Positions 50,280 to 57,167 of a stretch of DNA of 64,000 bases are shown here, one piece after another. Source of the stretch: JBEKCB01 sp052139675. GTDB taxonomy: Bacteria > Planctomycetota > Brocadiia > CAIUPP01. Both the position numbers and the translations under genes were made by a program. The stretch covers positions 1-64,000 of the forward strand of contig JBKQWE010000025.1 of assembly GCA_052139675.1 (NCBI GenBank), in the 5' to 3' direction. The notes beneath the pieces are model-generated. The model saw nothing but the letters and a program-made list of their open reading frames with translations, ran no database searches and was not told the DNA's origin. How positions within the stretch are numbered: the first letter of the stretch is position 1; each line of letters starts with the position of its first letter.

Positions 50280-51179
50280 GAGCTTGGATGATCCTTTCAG
50301 GCGCACGCGTTCGAGTTCTTCCTTCATTTTGGCAGCGGCGCCCGCTACAGTCAAATCCCAATCCGGCGGCGTCTGCGGCCGGTCGGGCCGACGATAAGCG
50401 AAGATGATGCCGCGCGAGGAATTGACGACAGCGCCGCGGCCTTCTGCGTCGAAGCACGGCCGGCAATCCTCGGCCGTCGCGCCCTGCGCGCCGTAACCGG
50501 GGACGAGGAAGAGCGCGTGCGGCATGAGCCGGCGCAGCTTCTCGGCGGCCGCCGGGAACGTGGCGCCGACGACCGCGCCGACGGCGCTGTAGCCGCATTC
50601 CCCGCGGCAGTCGCCGCCCCAGCGCTCGACGAGTTCGGCGACCTTCTCGTACAGCTTCGCGCCGGAGGCGTCGAGGTCCTGCAAGTCCACCGAGGACGGG
50701 TTGGAGGTCTTGACGAGGACGAAAATCCCCTTTCCATCCCGGGCGCGCTTGAGGAACGGCGCGACGCCGTCAATGCCCAGGTACGGGTTCACCGTGACGG
50801 CGTCCGCCTGGAGCAGGTCGAGATGGCCCTGCGCGTAGGCTTCGGCGGTGGAGCCGATGTCGCCGCGCTTGACGTCGGCGATGACCAGCAGGCCGCAGTC
50901 GCGCGCGGCGCGGACCGTGCCGGCCAGCGCGCGCACGCCTTCCCAGCCGAGCGCCTCGTAGAACGCCGATTGAGGCTTGACGGCGGCGGCGTGATCGGCG
51001 ACGGCGGCGAGGACCCGGCGGTTGAATTCCATCACCGCGTCGGCCGCGTCGGAGTTCGAGCGGCGGGCTTTCTCGCGGAGATCGGACGGGAGCGAGTCGA
51101 GCTGCGGATCGAGGCCGACGACCACGCAGCTCCGCTTGCGCTCGACAGTTTCGATCAGCCGGTCGGCAAAGTTTTTCAT
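50277..51179 (-). CDS. pyrF: Orotidine 5'-phosphate decarboxylase
   Basis: Final step of UMP synthesis. The 300-residue protein belongs to the longer type 2 (PyrF/mycobacterial-like) subfamily: VVGLDPQLDSLP at the N terminus, K68 region VKPQSAFYEALGWEG, and the catalytic LVIADVKRGDIGSTAEAYA. VPGYGAQGATAEDC and VNSSRGIIFAY bind phosphate. The ATG at 51179 has no strong ribosome site. The stop codon lies inside a palindromic repeat. Downstream is the HEAT-repeat gene; there is no other pyr gene in the window. Confidence 0.94.
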   Translation of the reverse strand: MKNFADRLIETVERKRSCVVVGLDPQLDSLPSDLREKARRSNSDAADAVMEFNRRVLAAVADHAAAVKPQSAFYEALGWEGVRALAGTVRAARDCGLLVIADVKRGDIGSTAEAYAQGHLDLLQADAVTVNPYLGIDGVAPFLKRARDGKGIFVLVKTSNPSSVDLQDLDASGAKLYEKVAELVERWGGDCRGECGYSAVGAVVGATFPAAAEKLRRLMPHALFLVPGYGAQGATAEDCRPCFDAEGRGAVVNSSRGIIFAYRRPDRPQTPPDWDLTVAGAAAKMKEELERVRLKGSSKL

Positions 51180-51210
51180 GTTGGTTCGAGCCGAGGTTCC
51201 GCGGCGCGCT

Positions 51211-51250
51211 GCCCGCTCTCCCGCTTCTGTCGAAGCGGGACGAAGCGGGC
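51211..51250 (-). terminator. Compound hairpin between the small membrane protein gene and pyrF
   Basis: An inner stem CCCGCTTC/GAAGCGGG (51220-51227, 51232-51239) is enclosed by GCCCGCT/AGCGGGC (51211-51217, 51244-51250). GC-rich, no T-run. It lies 34 bases after the small gene's stop, in the right place for a terminator. Confidence 0.5.
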
Positions 51251-51283
51251 AAGAGGCCGCTCGGGCGCCGGCCGGCCGCCGGG

Positions 51284-51520
51284 TTACTTGCCTTTTGGAG
51301 CGGACGATTTTCCGCCGCCGGTGCCGACAGCGATGACCAGGCCGGTGAAGGCGCCGACGGCGAAGAAGACGAAATACATGATGGCGGCTTTGTCCACAAC
51401 GTCCACGCCGAGCCGGGTCAGCTTGAAACGCGCCGGCTGATCGTTCGACATGCCCATCATGACCATGAACAGCATTACGGCGACTACGACTGCGAATTTC
51501 ATCAAGAGCCGGGCATTCAC
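51284..51520 (-). CDS. Small inner-membrane protein of unknown function
   Basis: 78 residues with two predicted membrane helices (about 7-25 and 47-67) joined by a polar loop (SNDQPARFKLTRLG), and a basic, lysine-rich C-terminal tail. I recognise no family. The GTG start at 51520 follows TAGGAGAATCGAAGC; an internal ATG six codons on is possible. It lies between argG and pyrF, on the same strand, with hairpins on both sides. Confidence 0.6.
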   Translation of the reverse strand: MNARLLMKFAVVVAVMLFMVMMGMSNDQPARFKLTRLGVDVVDKAAIMYFVFFAVGAFTGLVIAVGTGGGKSSAPKGK

Positions 51521-51614
51521 GCTTCGATTCTCCTATAAAAACTTCACGGGCGACATCAGTTTACCATCGGAGCGAAGGAAACTCAAATTCCGGCGACTTT
51601 TCGCGCTTAAACGC

Positions 51615-51649
51615 CGAATGGGCAACCACTTACGGAGATTGCCCATTCG
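51615..51649 (-). terminator. Hairpin after argG
   Basis: CGAATGGGCAA at 51615-51625 pairs perfectly with TTGCCCATTCG at 51639-51649. It lies 31 bases after the argG stop; no T-run follows, so terminator function is likely but not certain. Confidence 0.5.
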
Positions 51650-51680
51650 ATTCCCGCGGACCGGCATGCGGCCGGGTTCC

Positions 51681-52970
51681 TCACTTTTTGGCTTTAGGCT
51701 TGGGCGTCCCGGCGCCGGAGCCCTGGAGGAACTTCTCCATGGCTTTGCGGCGCTTGGAGAGGATCTCGAAGGGCAGCCCGCGCACCTTGGCGGCGTTCGA
51801 GCACCAGCGCTGGTCGAAGCCGGTCGCCTTGATCGAGCGGATCTCCGGCGAGAAGAGGCTCGTCTCCGAGGCGCGATGGGTGATCACGATGTTGCCCTTG
51901 TAGAGCTTCACGCGGTAATCCGCGTTGCACACGTCCTGCGTCGCCAGGACGAACGCGTCCAGCGCGTTCTTCAGCGGCGTGTACCACATTCCGTGGTAGA
52001 CCAGGAACGCCCACTTCGCGTCCACGCTCTTCTTGAACTGGATCTCGTCCTTCGTCAGGCAGTACTGCTCCAGGTCGCGGTGGAGCTTGAGCAGGACGTG
52101 CGCCGCCGGCGCCTCGTAAATCTCGCGGCTCTTCAGGTCCATGATCCCGTCCTCGAACATGTCAATCAGCCCGACGCCCGCCGCGCCGGCGATGACGTTC
52201 AGCTCGCTGATCAACGCGTCGAGCGGCATCTTCCTGCCGTTCAGCGTCACCGGCAGGCCCGCGCGGAACTGGAGGTCCACGGTCGTCGGCCGGTCCGGCG
52301 TCTTCTCGAGCGGCACCTTCCACATCCAGATGTCGTCCGGGATTTCCTGGTTCAGGTCCACCGCGCCGGAGGCGATCGAGCGGCACCAGAGCGTCTTGTC
52401 GTCGCCGCCGGTAATCTGCTCGGTCACCGGCACGCCCCACGCCTCGCACAGCAGCTTCTCCTCCGCGCGCGTCATGTCGAAATCGCGCACCGGCACCAGC
52501 ACTTCCATCTGCGGGGCGAACATCTTGAACACGTTGTGCATGCGGTACTGGTCGTTGCCCTTGCCGGTGGAGCCTTCCATCAGCCCGTCGCAGCCGAGTT
52601 CGAGCGCCTTCTCCGCCACGATCCGCGCCACGAGCTGCCGCGTCATCGAGGTCGAGACCGGGTACCCGTTGTAATCGCTGTTCGCGCGGATCGCCTTCGG
52701 CAGCCACACCTCGGCGAACTCCTTCCGCGCGTCAATCACGATCGGCTTCACGCCGAGCACCTTCGCCTTCGACCGCATCTCCTCCTGTTCCTGCTCGCCC
52801 TGGCCGACGTCGATGTTGATCGGGACAATTTCCTTCACCTTGTACTTCCGCCGCAGCAGCTCGATGCTCAGCGACGAGTCCAGCCCGCCGGAGTACGCGA
52901 GCGCGACCTTCGTCACTTTCGGCACCTGGCACGCCTCGACCTTCTTCCACACGTCTTTCCAGTCTGCCAT
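51681..52970 (-). CDS. argG: Argininosuccinate synthase
   Basis: Joins citrulline and aspartate using ATP in arginine synthesis. The 429-residue protein has the ATP pyrophosphatase loop ALAYSGGLDSS at 23-33, then GLMEGSTGKGNDQYR, the citrulline/aspartate-binding region; VYHGMWYTPLKNAL is a conserved C-terminal contact segment. The ATG at 52970 follows GGAGACTGCAACC. A promoter with perfect -35 lies 72 bases upstream. No argH or other arg genes are adjacent. Confidence 0.96.
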   Translation of the reverse strand: MADWKDVWKKVEACQVPKVTKVALAYSGGLDSSLSIELLRRKYKVKEIVPINIDVGQGEQEQEEMRSKAKVLGVKPIVIDARKEFAEVWLPKAIRANSDYNGYPVSTSMTRQLVARIVAEKALELGCDGLMEGSTGKGNDQYRMHNVFKMFAPQMEVLVPVRDFDMTRAEEKLLCEAWGVPVTEQITGGDDKTLWCRSIASGAVDLNQEIPDDIWMWKVPLEKTPDRPTTVDLQFRAGLPVTLNGRKMPLDALISELNVIAGAAGVGLIDMFEDGIMDLKSREIYEAPAAHVLLKLHRDLEQYCLTKDEIQFKKSVDAKWAFLVYHGMWYTPLKNALDAFVLATQDVCNADYRVKLYKGNIVITHRASETSLFSPEIRSIKATGFDQRWCSNAAKVRGLPFEILSKRRKAMEKFLQGSGAGTPKPKAKK

Positions 52971-53041
52971 GGTTGCAGTCTCCGCGCGTTAGGGGAACCC
53001 GGGAATGGGGCAGCGCTCTGCCTCCCCATGATTGGAATCGG

Positions 53042-53071
53042 AGTATATCAACGCGGCGCGGCGGCTGTCAA
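53042..53071 (-). promoter_or_regulatory. Promoter of argG
   Basis: On the minus strand TTGACA (53071-53066) and TATACT (53047-53042) are separated by 18 bases. The start point near 53035 gives a leader of about 65 bases. No obvious ARG-box palindrome was noticed. Confidence 0.72.
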
Positions 53072-53167
53072 GAGGCATTTCGGCGACCGTCGGCGGGCGT
53101 GCGAAATCGGTCATGTGCGCTCGAAAAAGCGTCCGAAGAGACGGAGTTCCGAAACTCCGCGGACCGC

Positions 53168-54169
53168 TCAGCCGCGCCACGGCAGCATCGCGCAGAGAGC
53201 CAGCAGGTTCTCTCGCGGCGTGCCGGAGGGGATTTCGCAGCCGGCGTTGACCAGGTACGGATTGCCCACCGCCTCGTAGGTCTGCCGCATGGCCGATGCG
53301 ATCTCCTCGGGAGCGCCGTAACGCACCGTCAGGGGATTGATGTTCCCGGCCAGCGCAACCTTCGCGCCGACCGCCCGGCGCGCAACCTGCATGTCCACCA
53401 TGTGGTCCACGTCCAGCACGTCCGCGCCGAGGTCGGCAATGCCCGGGAGCAGATGGGTGATGTTCCCGCAGATGTGCAGGCGCACGAGCGCGCCCATCTT
53501 CTGCACTTCCTTGACGAGGAGCCTCTCCCGCGGCTGGATCAGCCGCGCGTAGACCGAGGGCGAAACCTGGCTGGCGATGGCGTCGCCGATGCCGATGGTA
53601 TCCGCGCCGGCCTCCACTTGCACCCGCGCGAACGCGACCGCCGCCTCCACGCACCGGTCCATCAGCGCGCCTGAATATCCCTCGTCGTCCATCAGGTCCG
53701 TGAGAAAATTCATCACGTTGCGCAGGTCGGCCGCCTCCGCCGCCGGACCCTCGATCCATCCGAGGATCGAGCGCCGCCCGCCGACGCGCGACTTGTACGC
53801 GCGGACGGCGTTCACGCGGTCCAGCATCCGCGCCGAGCGCAACGGATCGGGACGAGGCAGCGCGGAGAAATCCCTGCGGTCTTCCAGCGGATGACGCTCG
53901 CACCGGGGCACGCCGTCCCGCTCGAAGATGATCCGCGCGCCGAAGCCCTCCGTCTCGCGGTACGGATCGGAAATCGCGCTGACCTGGTCCATCCCGAAAA
54001 CTTCGGCGCAATGGAGGTTGGCCTCCACCAGCACGCGATAGTCCGAAGCGAAGGCCCCGTAATTCGACCCGATGCTCTCCGCCGCAAACTGCATGAGAAT
54101 GGGCACCCGCGGCACGAAGTCAACTGCTTCCCCTTTCAGCATGCACAAGTACCGATCCAAGCTCTCCAT
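53168..54169 (-). CDS. Uroporphyrinogen-decarboxylase-family methyltransferase, second copy
   Basis: 333-residue UroD/MtaA-type barrel. The zinc triad of methylcobamide methyltransferases is complete: H232-x-C234 in RLHICGNIT and C311 in NAGCEIPSGTP. GADTIGIGDAIAS and VLDVDHMVDM are usual family segments. It differs clearly from the copy at 35414-36607, being shorter and with a different N terminus (ESLDRYLCMLKGE). It is a single gene with its own promoter and a ~140-base leader. Substrate unknown; it probably exchanges methyl groups with a corrinoid protein. Confidence 0.86.
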   Translation of the reverse strand: MESLDRYLCMLKGEAVDFVPRVPILMQFAAESIGSNYGAFASDYRVLVEANLHCAEVFGMDQVSAISDPYRETEGFGARIIFERDGVPRCERHPLEDRRDFSALPRPDPLRSARMLDRVNAVRAYKSRVGGRRSILGWIEGPAAEAADLRNVMNFLTDLMDDEGYSGALMDRCVEAAVAFARVQVEAGADTIGIGDAIASQVSPSVYARLIQPRERLLVKEVQKMGALVRLHICGNITHLLPGIADLGADVLDVDHMVDMQVARRAVGAKVALAGNINPLTVRYGAPEEIASAMRQTYEAVGNPYLVNAGCEIPSGTPRENLLALCAMLPWRG

Positions 54170-54317
54170 GCGCTCTTTCTTCTCCCATAAGAAATTTTCG
54201 GCACAGCGTTTGCTACGAAAATTGGATTCGTTTTTTCAAATCGTCTTTGCGCCTTATCCTCCTGCCCTTCAATCTCTTGCGACTCCCCGTAAAGCCTTGC
54301 CGCTTACGCCAGCCCTT

Positions 54318-54346
54318 CTTATACCATAATCTTTCTTATATGTCAA
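54318..54346 (-). promoter_or_regulatory. Promoter of the second UroD-family gene, AT-rich
   Basis: On the minus strand TTGACA (54346-54341) and TATAAG (54323-54318), spacer 17. Flanking DNA from about 54185 to 54470 is much more AT-rich than the window average. The leader to 54169 is ~140 bases; I see no B12 box or known riboswitch in it. The rest of 54347-54542 has no gene. Confidence 0.72.
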
Positions 54347-54542
54347 GAGTCATTCCGCTCTCAGAGAAAAATTTCTTGCTTTTCCGGTTTTTAGGCTTTC
54401 GGCAGGCAACCGCTTGATTTCGTCCTGAAGCTTGCCGCCGCCGTGCGTTGGTGATAGCATGTAGCATGCTCTTGCCGCGCAGAATCGCCGAGCCGAAAGC
54501 CCGGCTCGAAACGGCCGTCGCTGAAATCGGTGGAAGGGAACC

Positions 54543-54854
54543 ATGACCGATCCGAGCGTCCTTCAGGAAATCGTGCGCCGCATCGTGGAGGTCGCGCGGC
54601 CGGAGCGGATCATCCTCTTCGGCTCCGCCGCGCGCGGCGAAGGCGGGCGGGACAGCGACATTGATTTGCTCATCGTGAAGTCCAACGTCCACCGGCGCCG
54701 GCTCGCCATGGACCTGTACGAAGCCCTGGCGCACATTGGTCAAGCCGTGGACCTGATCGTCGTTACGCCGGAGGACATCGAAAGATACGGGAAGTCTCCA
54801 GCCCTCGTCCTGGAACCCGCGCTGCGCGAGGGAAAACTTCTTTATGCCTCCTGA
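54543..54854 (+). CDS. MNT-type nucleotidyltransferase-domain protein
   Basis: 103 residues, minimal nucleotidyltransferase fold. The hallmark GSAARGEGGRDSDIDLLIV at about 28-46 gives the GSx10DxD active site, and a third aspartate is in AVDLIVVTPED. In paired systems this protein can AMPylate the HEPN partner and act as its antitoxin. The ATG at 54543 follows GGAAGGGAACC. It overlaps the HEPN gene by 11 bases. Confidence 0.87.
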   Translation: MTDPSVLQEIVRRIVEVARPERIILFGSAARGEGGRDSDIDLLIVKSNVHRRRLAMDLYEALAHIGQAVDLIVVTPEDIERYGKSPALVLEPALREGKLLYAS

Positions 54855-55236
54855 ACGCTTCCCGGCGGATGATCCGCGCGAGTGGTTGAGGCGCGCGAAA
54901 AGCAACCTGGCCCAGGCGCGGAGGCCCGAGGAAGCCATCTGTCTCGAGGACCTTTGCTTCCAAGCCCAGCAGGCAGCCGAAAAAGCGCTGAAAGCCCTTC
55001 TGATCGCGCGAGGCCGCCGCCCTCCATATATTCATGACCTTGCGGCGCTGTTGAGCCTCATTGAAAAATCAGGCGAAAAAATTCCTGTCGACGTCAGACG
55101 AATCGTCCGGCTCACGGACTACGCAGTCGAGACGCGGTACCCTGGCTTTTTTGAACCAGTCGCGGAGACAGAATACCAGGAAGCAGTCGCCATTGCCTCA
55201 CGATGCGTAGAGTGGGTTCAAAGCCTGATAAAATAA
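54844..55236 (+). CDS. HEPN-domain protein
   Basis: 130 residues, all helical. Typical HEPN segments are WLRRAKSNLAQARR, ICFQ-like DLCFQAQQAAEKALKALL and YIHDLAALLSLIE, and TDYAVETRYPGF near the C terminus. A clean Rx4-6H RNase motif of the toxin type is not obvious; the nearest is RGRRPPYIH at about 58-66. It may be a toxin neutralised by the MNT gene, or a metabolic/nucleotide-sensing pair. The ribosome site is weak; translation is likely coupled to the MNT gene. Confidence 0.87.
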   Translation: MPPERFPADDPREWLRRAKSNLAQARRPEEAICLEDLCFQAQQAAEKALKALLIARGRRPPYIHDLAALLSLIEKSGEKIPVDVRRIVRLTDYAVETRYPGFFEPVAETEYQEAVAIASRCVEWVQSLIK

Positions 55237-55340
55237 CGAGTCATCGTTCGCAGGTCTCCTCAACGACTTCTCTCGCAAAGCTGTCAGGAACGGCTGTGTC
55301 CCCGTCTTCGTTTGCCATCTGAAATTTCCGCGCGCCGCAG

Positions 55341-55369
55341 TTTCCCAATCTCCCAATCTCCGAATCTCC
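55341..55369. repeat. Partial GGAGATT-type repeat
   Basis: CCCAATCTCCCAATCTCCG is a run of the 7-8-mer seen at 12725-12810, present here as one arm only. It sits just before a possible promoter for the ThDP enzyme gene. Confidence 0.7.
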
Positions 55370-55375
55370 ACCGCC

Positions 55376-55404
55376 TTGCCCTCGCGCCCATCGCCCCGTA
55401 GAAT
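55376..55404 (+). promoter_or_regulatory. Possible promoter of the ThDP decarboxylase and cob operon
   Basis: TTGCCC at 55376-55381 and TAGAAT at 55399-55404 with a 17-base spacer. Leader about 40 bases. No cobalamin riboswitch features are seen between 55237 and 55448. Confidence 0.42.
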
Positions 55405-55448
55405 AGCGTCGTCAGCGGAGCAGCGCGGATAACAGTCAGGAGCGCAGG

Positions 55449-57104
55449 ATGGGCAAAGCGGTCTCGATCGGGCAGTACCTGATCCGGGAGTGTCACCGCC
55501 GGGGCGCGCGGCACATGTTCGGGGTGCCGGGCGACTACGTCCTTGAGTTCGACGCGCTCGTGGAAAAAAGTCCTATCGAGTTCGTCGGCATGACGCGCGA
55601 GGACTGCGCCGGGCTCGCGGCCGATGCCTACGCGCGGCTGCGCGGACTCGGCGTGGCCTGCGTGACTTACTGCGTCGGCGGGCTCAGCCTCACCAACGCC
55701 GTCGCCGGCGCGTGGGCGGAAAAATCGCCCGTCCTCGTCATCTCCGGCGCGCCCGGCGTGGCCGAACGCGCGCGCGACCCGCTGCTCCATCACCGCGTCC
55801 GCGACTTCTCCACCCAGCGCGATATCTTCAGCCACATCACCGTCGCCGTCGCCTCGCTCGAGGACCCGGCGACGGCGTACCAGGAGGTGGACCGCGTCCT
55901 GCACGCCATCGAGCGCTACAAGCGGCCGGGCTTCATCGAGCTCCCGCGCGACCGCGTCCACGTCGCGCGCGCGCACCGCCGGCGCCTGCCGACGCTCGAG
56001 GAGATGACCGACGCGAACGCGCTCTCGGAGTGCATCGCCGAGGCCGTCGGAATGATCAACTCCGCGAAGCGCCCCGTGATCCTCGCCGACGCGGAAGTCC
56101 ACCGCTTCGGCCTCCAGTCCGCGCTGCTGGAGCTGGCCGCGAAGACGCGCATCCCCGTCGCCGCGACGCTCCTGGGCAAGAGCGTCATCTCCGAGCGCCA
56201 CCCGCTCTACCTGGGCATCTACGAAGGCGCGATGGGCCGCGACGAGGTCCGGCGATACGTCGAATCCGCCGACTGCCTCATCATGCTCGGCTGCTTCATG
56301 AGCGACATCAACCTCGGAATCTTCACCGCCCGCCTCGACCCGGACCGCGCCATCTACGCCACCTCCGAGAAGCTCATGGTCCGCCGCCACCGCTACGAGA
56401 ACGTCCCGTTCCGCAGCTTCTTCAAGGCGCTGCTCAAGGCGCCGCTGCGCCGCCGCGCCGCGCCGAAATTGCCGGCGCACCCGCCGGCCTGGGGAAAAGC
56501 GCCGGCCCCGGATTCGCGCGTGACCGTGCGCGCGCTCTTCCAGGCGGTCAACGAATTCCTGGCTGACGACATGGTGGTGATCTCCGACATCGGCGACGCG
56601 CTCTTCGCCGCGGGCGACCTCACCATCCACCGGCGGACGGAGTTCCTCAGCCCGGCATATTACGCCTCGATGGGCTTCGCGGTGCCCGCCTCGATCGGCG
56701 CGCAACTGGCGAACCGGAGCCTGCGCCCGCTCGTCCTCGTCGGCGACGGCGCGTTCCTCATGACCGGGATGGAGCTGGCGACCTCCGCGCGGCGCGGCCT
56801 CAACCCGATCGTCATCGTCCTCAACAACCACGGCTACGGCACCGAGCGGCTCATCAAGGACGGCCCGTTCAACGATATCGCCGAGTGGGAGTATTGCCGG
56901 CTGCCGGCGCTGCTCAAGAGCGGGCAGGCGTATCACGTCCGCACCGTCGCCGAACTGCATGCCGCGCTCGACGCAGCCCTGCGGAACACGAAGAGCTACA
57001 GCCTGCTCGAAGTCGAGCTCGCCGCCGGCGACATCTCGCCCGCGCTCCAGCGCCTCGGCGCGCGCCTGGCCCAGCGCGTCGAAGGCAAGGCGAAGCAGGG
57101 CTGA
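55449..57104 (+). CDS. Thiamine-diphosphate-dependent 2-oxo-acid decarboxylase-like enzyme
   Basis: 551 residues, three-domain ThDP fold. N-terminal PYR domain: RGARHMFGVPGDYVL and the catalytic glutamate near MTREDCAGLAADAYAR. Middle domain from ~190. C-terminal PP domain: the ThDP/magnesium motif VGDGAFLMTGMELA...VIVLNNHGYG. The pattern resembles indolepyruvate/phenylpyruvate and pyruvate decarboxylases rather than acetolactate synthase. The ATG at 55449 follows CAGGAGCGCAGG. It stands 63 bases before the CobD-CobQ fusion; a link to cobalamin synthesis is possible but unproven. Confidence 0.85.
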   Translation: MGKAVSIGQYLIRECHRRGARHMFGVPGDYVLEFDALVEKSPIEFVGMTREDCAGLAADAYARLRGLGVACVTYCVGGLSLTNAVAGAWAEKSPVLVISGAPGVAERARDPLLHHRVRDFSTQRDIFSHITVAVASLEDPATAYQEVDRVLHAIERYKRPGFIELPRDRVHVARAHRRRLPTLEEMTDANALSECIAEAVGMINSAKRPVILADAEVHRFGLQSALLELAAKTRIPVAATLLGKSVISERHPLYLGIYEGAMGRDEVRRYVESADCLIMLGCFMSDINLGIFTARLDPDRAIYATSEKLMVRRHRYENVPFRSFFKALLKAPLRRRAAPKLPAHPPAWGKAPAPDSRVTVRALFQAVNEFLADDMVVISDIGDALFAAGDLTIHRRTEFLSPAYYASMGFAVPASIGAQLANRSLRPLVLVGDGAFLMTGMELATSARRGLNPIVIVLNNHGYGTERLIKDGPFNDIAEWEYCRLPALLKSGQAYHVRTVAELHAALDAALRNTKSYSLLEVELAAGDISPALQRLGARLAQRVEGKAKQG

Positions 57105-57167
57105 TCTGCAGATGCGCGGCCGGCCACATCGGAAAAATGTCCGCGAAATGAAACGAGGCGCGCCGGG

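Noticed and set aside
55237..55448. Cobalamin riboswitch before the cob operon
   Set aside because: No B12-box-like conserved segment was found; the region holds a partial repeat and a possible promoter.
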